DNA from: Chthoniobacteraceae bacterium
Lineage (GTDB): Bacteria; Verrucomicrobiota; Verrucomicrobiia; Chthoniobacterales; Chthoniobacteraceae
DNA length: 64,000 nucleotides
Direction: 5' to 3'
NCBI GenBank assembly: GCA_028293625.1
Contig: JAQGOL010000025.1
Coordinates: 62,001 to 126,000, forward strand
In this document: in pieces, positions 59,541-64,000 of the stretch
How the letters are laid out: every line of letters starts with the position of its first letter
Position numbering within the stretch: the stretch's first letter is position 1
Translations under genes and position numbers: made by a program
The notes under the pieces: generated by a model
Seen by the model: only the letters and a program-made list of their open reading frames with translations
Told to the model about the DNA's origin: nothing
Database searches by the model: none

Positions 59541-60410
59541 ATGCCCCGGCAACTTCAAAACCCGGTCCGGCCCGCCGTCGCGCGGGGCGCCGCCTCGCCC
59601 CTGGCCGAGCCGGCGTGGGTGCGCTGGTTGCTGATCGCGGCCGCGCTCGGCTTTCTCGCGCTGTTTCTCGGACTGCCCCTTGCCGCCGTTTTCATCGAGG
59701 CATTCCGCAAAGGCGTTTCCACCTATCTGGCGGCATTTGAAGATCCGGATGCCTGGGCTGCCATCAAGCTCACCCTGCTCACCGCTGGCATCGCCGTGCC
59801 ACTCAACCTGGTCTTTGGACTGGCCGCCGCGTGGTGCATCACCAAGTTCGATTTCCGCGGCAAAAGCCTGCTGATCACTTTTATTGACCTGCCATTTGCG
59901 GTTTCGCCGGTCATCTCGGGATTGATTTATGTCCTGCTTTTTGGCGCGCAAGGCTGGTTTGGGCCATGGCTTGCCGCCCATGACATCAAAATTATCTTCG
60001 CCGTTCCCGGCATCGTGCTGGCGAGCATCTTCGTCACTTTTCCCTTCGTGGCGCGCGAACTTATTCCCCTGATGCAATCCCAGGGAAGCGACGAGGAAGA
60101 GGCAGCGGTGAGCCTGGGCGCCACCGGCTGGCAAACCTTCTGGCATGTCACTTTGCCCAATGTGCGATGGGCGCTCCTTTACGGAGTCATCCTTTGCAAC
60201 GCGCGCGCCATGGGCGAGTTTGGCGCGGTTTCAGTCGTCAGCGGCCATATCCGGGGCAAAACCAACACGCTGCCGCTTCACGTCGAGATTCTCTATAATG
60301 AGTATAATTTCGTCGCGGCTTTTGCATGCGCGTCGCTGCTGGCTTTCCTGGCCATCGTCACCCTTGTGCTCAAATCGATCATAGAAGGCCGCCATCTTTC
60401 CAAGCCATGA
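59541..60410 (+). CDS. cysW: Sulfate ABC transporter permease CysW
   Basis: 289 aa; [74 protein letters not shown]. Confidence 0.95.
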   Translation: MPRQLQNPVRPAVARGAASPLAEPAWVRWLLIAAALGFLALFLGLPLAAVFIEAFRKGVSTYLAAFEDPDAWAAIKLTLLTAGIAVPLNLVFGLAAAWCITKFDFRGKSLLITFIDLPFAVSPVISGLIYVLLFGAQGWFGPWLAAHDIKIIFAVPGIVLASIFVTFPFVARELIPLMQSQGSDEEEAAVSLGATGWQTFWHVTLPNVRWALLYGVILCNARAMGEFGAVSVVSGHIRGKTNTLPLHVEILYNEYNFVAAFACASLLAFLAIVTLVLKSIIEGRHLSKP

Positions 60411-61456
60411 GCATTGAAGCCCGCAATATCAGCCGTCATTTCGGCGCCTTCACGGCCCTCGATGACATCAATCTCAAGATCGGCACCGGCGAACTTGTCT
60501 CGCTCCTCGGCCCGTCCGGTTCGGGCAAAACCACGCTGCTGCGGATCATTGCCGGGCTTGAACGCTCCGATACCGGGAGCGTGCTTTTTAATGGAGAGGA
60601 CGCCACGCTTTTACCCGTCCGCGAACGGCAGGTCGGATTTGTTTTCCAACATTACGCGCTCTTCCGGCACATGAGCGTTTTTAAGAACATCGCTTTCGGG
60701 CTGAACGTACGCAGCGAACGCCCCTCCAAAGCCGCTATCCGCGATAAAGTGCGCAGCCTCCTTTCACTCGTGCAATTGGAAGGCCTGGAAGAGCGGTATC
60801 CCAACCAGCTCAGCGGTGGACAGCGCCAACGGGTCGCCCTGGCCCGGGCCCTTGCGATTGATCCCAAGGTCCTTCTGCTTGATGAGCCATTCGGCGCCCT
60901 TGACGCCCGGGTTCGCCACGAACTGCGGCGCTGGTTGCGGCAAATCCACCAGTCACTTCACATCACCACTCTTTTTGTCACGCACGACCAGGACGAAGCG
61001 CTTGAAGTGGCCGATCGCGTCGTCGTCATGAACCAGGCGCGCATCGAGCAAATCGGCTCGCCGGAGGAGATCTATGATCATCCCCGGACGCCATTTGTTC
61101 ATGAGTTCCTGGGGAAATCGAACACATTGAGCGTGAAGGTCGACAGCGGCGGCGCCTCGGTCGGCGCAATTGCTTTGCCACCCCCTGCCGCCGGCGGTGT
61201 CCATTCACTGACGGCCTATGTCAGGCCGCATCAGATTGGACTCTCGCGCGTGCCCAACGGAACTCCCGTGCTGCCTGTCAAAGTCACCCATATCCATGCC
61301 GCTGGTTCGAGTGCCCGGGTCGATTTGATCCGGATCGACAATGGCGAGGAACTTGCCGCGGAAATCTCGCGGGAAGACTTTGAGCAGCTCGCCCTGACGG
61401 TCGGGGAGGAAGCATTCGCCCGCTTTAAAAAGATCCAGGTTTACCCGGGCGGCTAG
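60407..61456 (+). CDS. cysA: Sulfate ABC transporter ATP-binding protein CysA
   Basis: [59 protein letters not shown]-like C-terminus; ATGA overlap with cysW; start trimmed from 60326. Confidence 0.95.
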   Translation: MSIEARNISRHFGAFTALDDINLKIGTGELVSLLGPSGSGKTTLLRIIAGLERSDTGSVLFNGEDATLLPVRERQVGFVFQHYALFRHMSVFKNIAFGLNVRSERPSKAAIRDKVRSLLSLVQLEGLEERYPNQLSGGQRQRVALARALAIDPKVLLLDEPFGALDARVRHELRRWLRQIHQSLHITTLFVTHDQDEALEVADRVVVMNQARIEQIGSPEEIYDHPRTPFVHEFLGKSNTLSVKVDSGGASVGAIALPPPAAGGVHSLTAYVRPHQIGLSRVPNGTPVLPVKVTHIHAAGSSARVDLIRIDNGEELAAEISREDFEQLALTVGEEAFARFKKIQVYPGG

Positions 61457-61489
61457 CCACGGCTCAGGAATGTCTGATCGCAAAAAATT

Positions 61490-63268
61490 ATGACAATCCC
61501 CACAAAGCCAGGAAACGACGAGGGAACCGTGGTTATCGTGGCCAACCGCGGCCCGCACGATTTTGTTTGGGAAGCGGGGCACTGGGTGGCCAAGCCTTCC
61601 ACGGGCGGACTCGTCAGCATGATCGAACCGCTGGCGCGCCAGCCCAACGTTGCCTGGTTTTGCTGCGTCTCGGAACCCCCAGGGAGCGAGGCCGACCGCG
61701 ACGCGCTTTATACTACCGCCAAGGATCAAATCGACCCGGACCTCAATGTCGTGCCGGTACCACTGCCGTCCGGTGTTTACAGAGATTATTACGGTGTCAT
61801 CAGCAACGAGATCCTCTGGATGCTTCATCACCATCTCGTGGGCCAGTTTGGATACGCCACGCTCGATGAAGAATCGCATCGCGCCTGGGACGCCTATCTT
61901 GAAGCCAACCGGCGCATGGCCGACGCCATTCTCGCCACGGAAATCCCGGTCCGGGCATTCCTCATCCAGGATTACCACCTCTACCCATTGGCCGCGATGT
62001 TGCGGCTGCATTTTCCGGAAACGCCAATCCTCCACTTTATCCACATCCCCTTTCCGGAACCTTCCACGCTCAAGCTTCTTCCCAAATCGTGGCGCAAGGC
62101 CCTTCTGGAAGGGCTGCTTGGCTCCGACGTCATTGGACTTCAAACCGCCGACGATGTGCGCTCGTTTCTCGCCTGCTGCGAGGAAATCCTTCGCATCCCG
62201 GTCGATGTGCATCTCGCCACGGTCACTCTCAGTTCGGGACGCAATGTCCGGGTCCGCGCGTTTCCGGCAAGCACCGACCCCGAGGCAATCCGTGCGTTGC
62301 AAGCCGGGGTTGAAGTCGACCTGGCCCGGAAACGGCTCGCCCCGCAGATGGAGGATCACACCATTATTCGTGTCGACCGCCTCGACCCGAGCAAAAACCA
62401 GATCATCGGTTTCAGCGCATTTGGCCGGTTGCTTGAACTCCATCCCGAATTCATTGGGCGGGTCCGTTTCCTTGCATTCCTGATTCCTTCGCGCACCGAT
62501 CTGACTGTCTATCGCGAATATCACGACGCCGTTTATCGTGAAATCGAGCGCATCAATTCCCGCTTTGTCCAGGCGTGTGGATTCAACCCCATCGAGGTTT
62601 TTTACACGAACGAACGCACCCAGGCTCTGGCCGCCATGGAATCGTGCGATGTGCTCCTGGTCAATTCCCGGCAAGATGGCATGAATCTCGTGGTCAAGGA
62701 ATGGGCATTGGTTTCCCGAAAACCGGGCGTCCTTGTGGTATCGGAAACCGCGGGCGTCGCATCGGCCACCGAGGAGGTTTCCCTCCAGATTTCCCCGCTC
62801 GACGTCGAAGGCACCGCCAAAGCTCTTGCCGAGGCGCTCCTCATGCCGCCGGACGCCCGCACGACCTGGCTTGAACAACTTCGCTCAGGGATTAAAAAAT
62901 GGACCGCGCGCGATTGGCTCGTGGCGCAGCTCCAGGAACTTGGCATCACCCTGCCTGAGCAAATAGCACGCGGCCCCCTTGATTTGGCGGATTCAAAAGG
63001 CGCCGTTGAATGGGAGCTCCAGGTCCTCAACAAGCGTGGTATTCATGCCCGGCCTGCGGCGACATTTGTGCAATGCGCCCGCGGTTTCCAGTGTGAGATC
63101 GAAATTGTCAGGGAGGGCGTCAGTTATTCAGCCAAGAGCATCCTCTCCGTGCTGACCGCCAATCTCGATTACGGCGCCGCCTTCACCCTGCGCGCTTCGG
63201 GTCCCGACGCCACGGCCGCCGCCGAACAGCTTCGCCAAGTCCTCGAAAGCTTCAAAAGCGAGGAGTAG
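61490..63268 (+). CDS. GT20 trehalose-6-phosphate-synthase-like glycosyltransferase fused to C-terminal HPr domain
   Basis: GT20 motifs (STGGLVSMIEPL, LIQDYHLYPLAAML, RVDRLDPSKN, NSRQDGMNLVVKEW) then HPr (LQVLNKRGIHARPAATFVQCARGF...SAKSILSVLTA) from about nt 62999. Confidence 0.93.
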   Translation: MTIPTKPGNDEGTVVIVANRGPHDFVWEAGHWVAKPSTGGLVSMIEPLARQPNVAWFCCVSEPPGSEADRDALYTTAKDQIDPDLNVVPVPLPSGVYRDYYGVISNEILWMLHHHLVGQFGYATLDEESHRAWDAYLEANRRMADAILATEIPVRAFLIQDYHLYPLAAMLRLHFPETPILHFIHIPFPEPSTLKLLPKSWRKALLEGLLGSDVIGLQTADDVRSFLACCEEILRIPVDVHLATVTLSSGRNVRVRAFPASTDPEAIRALQAGVEVDLARKRLAPQMEDHTIIRVDRLDPSKNQIIGFSAFGRLLELHPEFIGRVRFLAFLIPSRTDLTVYREYHDAVYREIERINSRFVQACGFNPIEVFYTNERTQALAAMESCDVLLVNSRQDGMNLVVKEWALVSRKPGVLVVSETAGVASATEEVSLQISPLDVEGTAKALAEALLMPPDARTTWLEQLRSGIKKWTARDWLVAQLQELGITLPEQIARGPLDLADSKGAVEWELQVLNKRGIHARPAATFVQCARGFQCEIEIVREGVSYSAKSILSVLTANLDYGAAFTLRASGPDATAAAEQLRQVLESFKSEE

Positions 63269-63420
63269 GAAGCCGTGTATAAAACGGTTTCATCCACGCC
63301 TGATGGCTTGGAACATGGCGGTCAATCTTTGGAGGAACGCGTCAAAGCCATCGAACAGCTTGCCGCACGCGCCAAAGAGTTGCCCGCACCGCTCCTCGAG
63401 GATTGGCTCCGTCCAACCGG

Positions 63421-64000
63421 TCATTCGCGTGAACGGCGCCGGGTTAAAAGGCCCAGCGTGCCTGCAACCAGCAGAATGGCGGCGGAAGGTTCGGGGACTG
63501 ATGAAAGGAGAACGGGTGTCCCGATGGCAGTCACGCCGGTTTTTGAACTCCCGATTTGTTTGGTGGCTCCATCCTCCTGCCACAATGCGGAGATTCGGCT
63601 TACACCAACGGTAAAGGTTGGCAGGTAGAAGTTGGCGCTGATAGCTCCGGAGTCCGCGACGCTCGTGATCGTGAAGGTGGTAATTCCCAGGAAAAACTCG
63701 GTCCCATCCAGAATTGGAGTGCCGGTGGTGGTCACGGTGGAAGAACGCGCGGCGACATAACTCGTGCCGGGGAACGAGTTTGCCGGAGAGGCTGTCGTGG
63801 CCGAGGCGGAAGTACTGCCCAGGTCGAGGTCGCCATCGCCATCGAGGTCATGGGCTTGACCGGGCTGGGCGCCATTGCTGAAGACCGGATTTAAGCTGAC
63901 ATTATTGGCGAAATCGCCAAGCAACCCTCCGCTGGAAGTAAACAGGGAGAAGTAGAGAAGCTGGATCCCCTCGGCGGCCGTATTGCCCGAGGCGCCCGTC
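63421..64000 (-). CDS. PEP-CTERM sorting-domain protein (5' end beyond window)
   Basis: C-terminus SSVPEPSAAILLVAGTLGLLTRRRSRE; frame remains open to base 64000 (reads TGASGNTAAEGIQLLYFSLFTSSGG upstream of 63924). Confidence 0.88.
   Translation of the reverse strand, partial: TGASGNTAAEGIQLLYFSLFTSSGGLLGDFANNVSLNPVFSNGAQPGQAHDLDGDGDLDLGSTSASATTASPANSFPGTSYVAARSSTVTTTGTPILDGTEFFLGITTFTITSVADSGAISANFYLPTFTVGVSRISALWQEDGATKQIGSSKTGVTAIGTPVLLSSVPEPSAAILLVAGTLGLLTRRRSRE

Noticed and set aside
61205-62878. 557-aa ORF antisense to the GT20-HPr gene
   Set aside because: Long but purely antisense to conserved GT20 motifs; no family recognised

Overview
This 64 kb window is gene-dense bacterial chromosome. 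Its content suggests Verrucomicrobiota: two large PVC-type CxxCH heme proteins, a PEP-CTERM protein, and UbiA-like plus UbiD-like genes. The phylum call is inference. Most of it is recognisable housekeeping or metabolic sequence: ahcY-metK with a divergent ArsR-methyltransferase regulator, an orphan polar amino-acid ABC importer, hrpB, an ATP-grasp/alpha-E pair, pilT, folP-cdaA-glmM, bioD, xylA, lon, an NtrC-type two-component pair, a sulfate-uptake/cysK operon, and tRNA-Pro. I saw no CRISPR array, prophage, intact IS element or rRNA. The observations most worth following up are: (1) a GT20 trehalose-6-phosphate-synthase-like enzyme fused to a C-terminal HPr domain; (2) a protein made of about 17 degenerate 20-24 aa 'GG' repeats, 1 nt downstream of a ubiD-like gene; (3) a stand-alone OvoA-type (ovothiol) methyltransferase domain, translationally coupled to a TPMT-like methyltransferase and next to an M29-like peptidase; (4) a 52-aa single-TM 'mini-CdaR' overlapping the 3' end of cdaA and preceding glmM; (5) a ThuA-like/propeller/HEAT/CBM-like/cytochrome protein in an apparent operon with xylA; (6) mutually exclusive hairpins upstream of an aminotransferase; (7) an M14-type hydrolase inside the sulfate operon, with an Rrf2-like palindrome upstream. 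No computation or database search was run. All family calls come from reading the translations.
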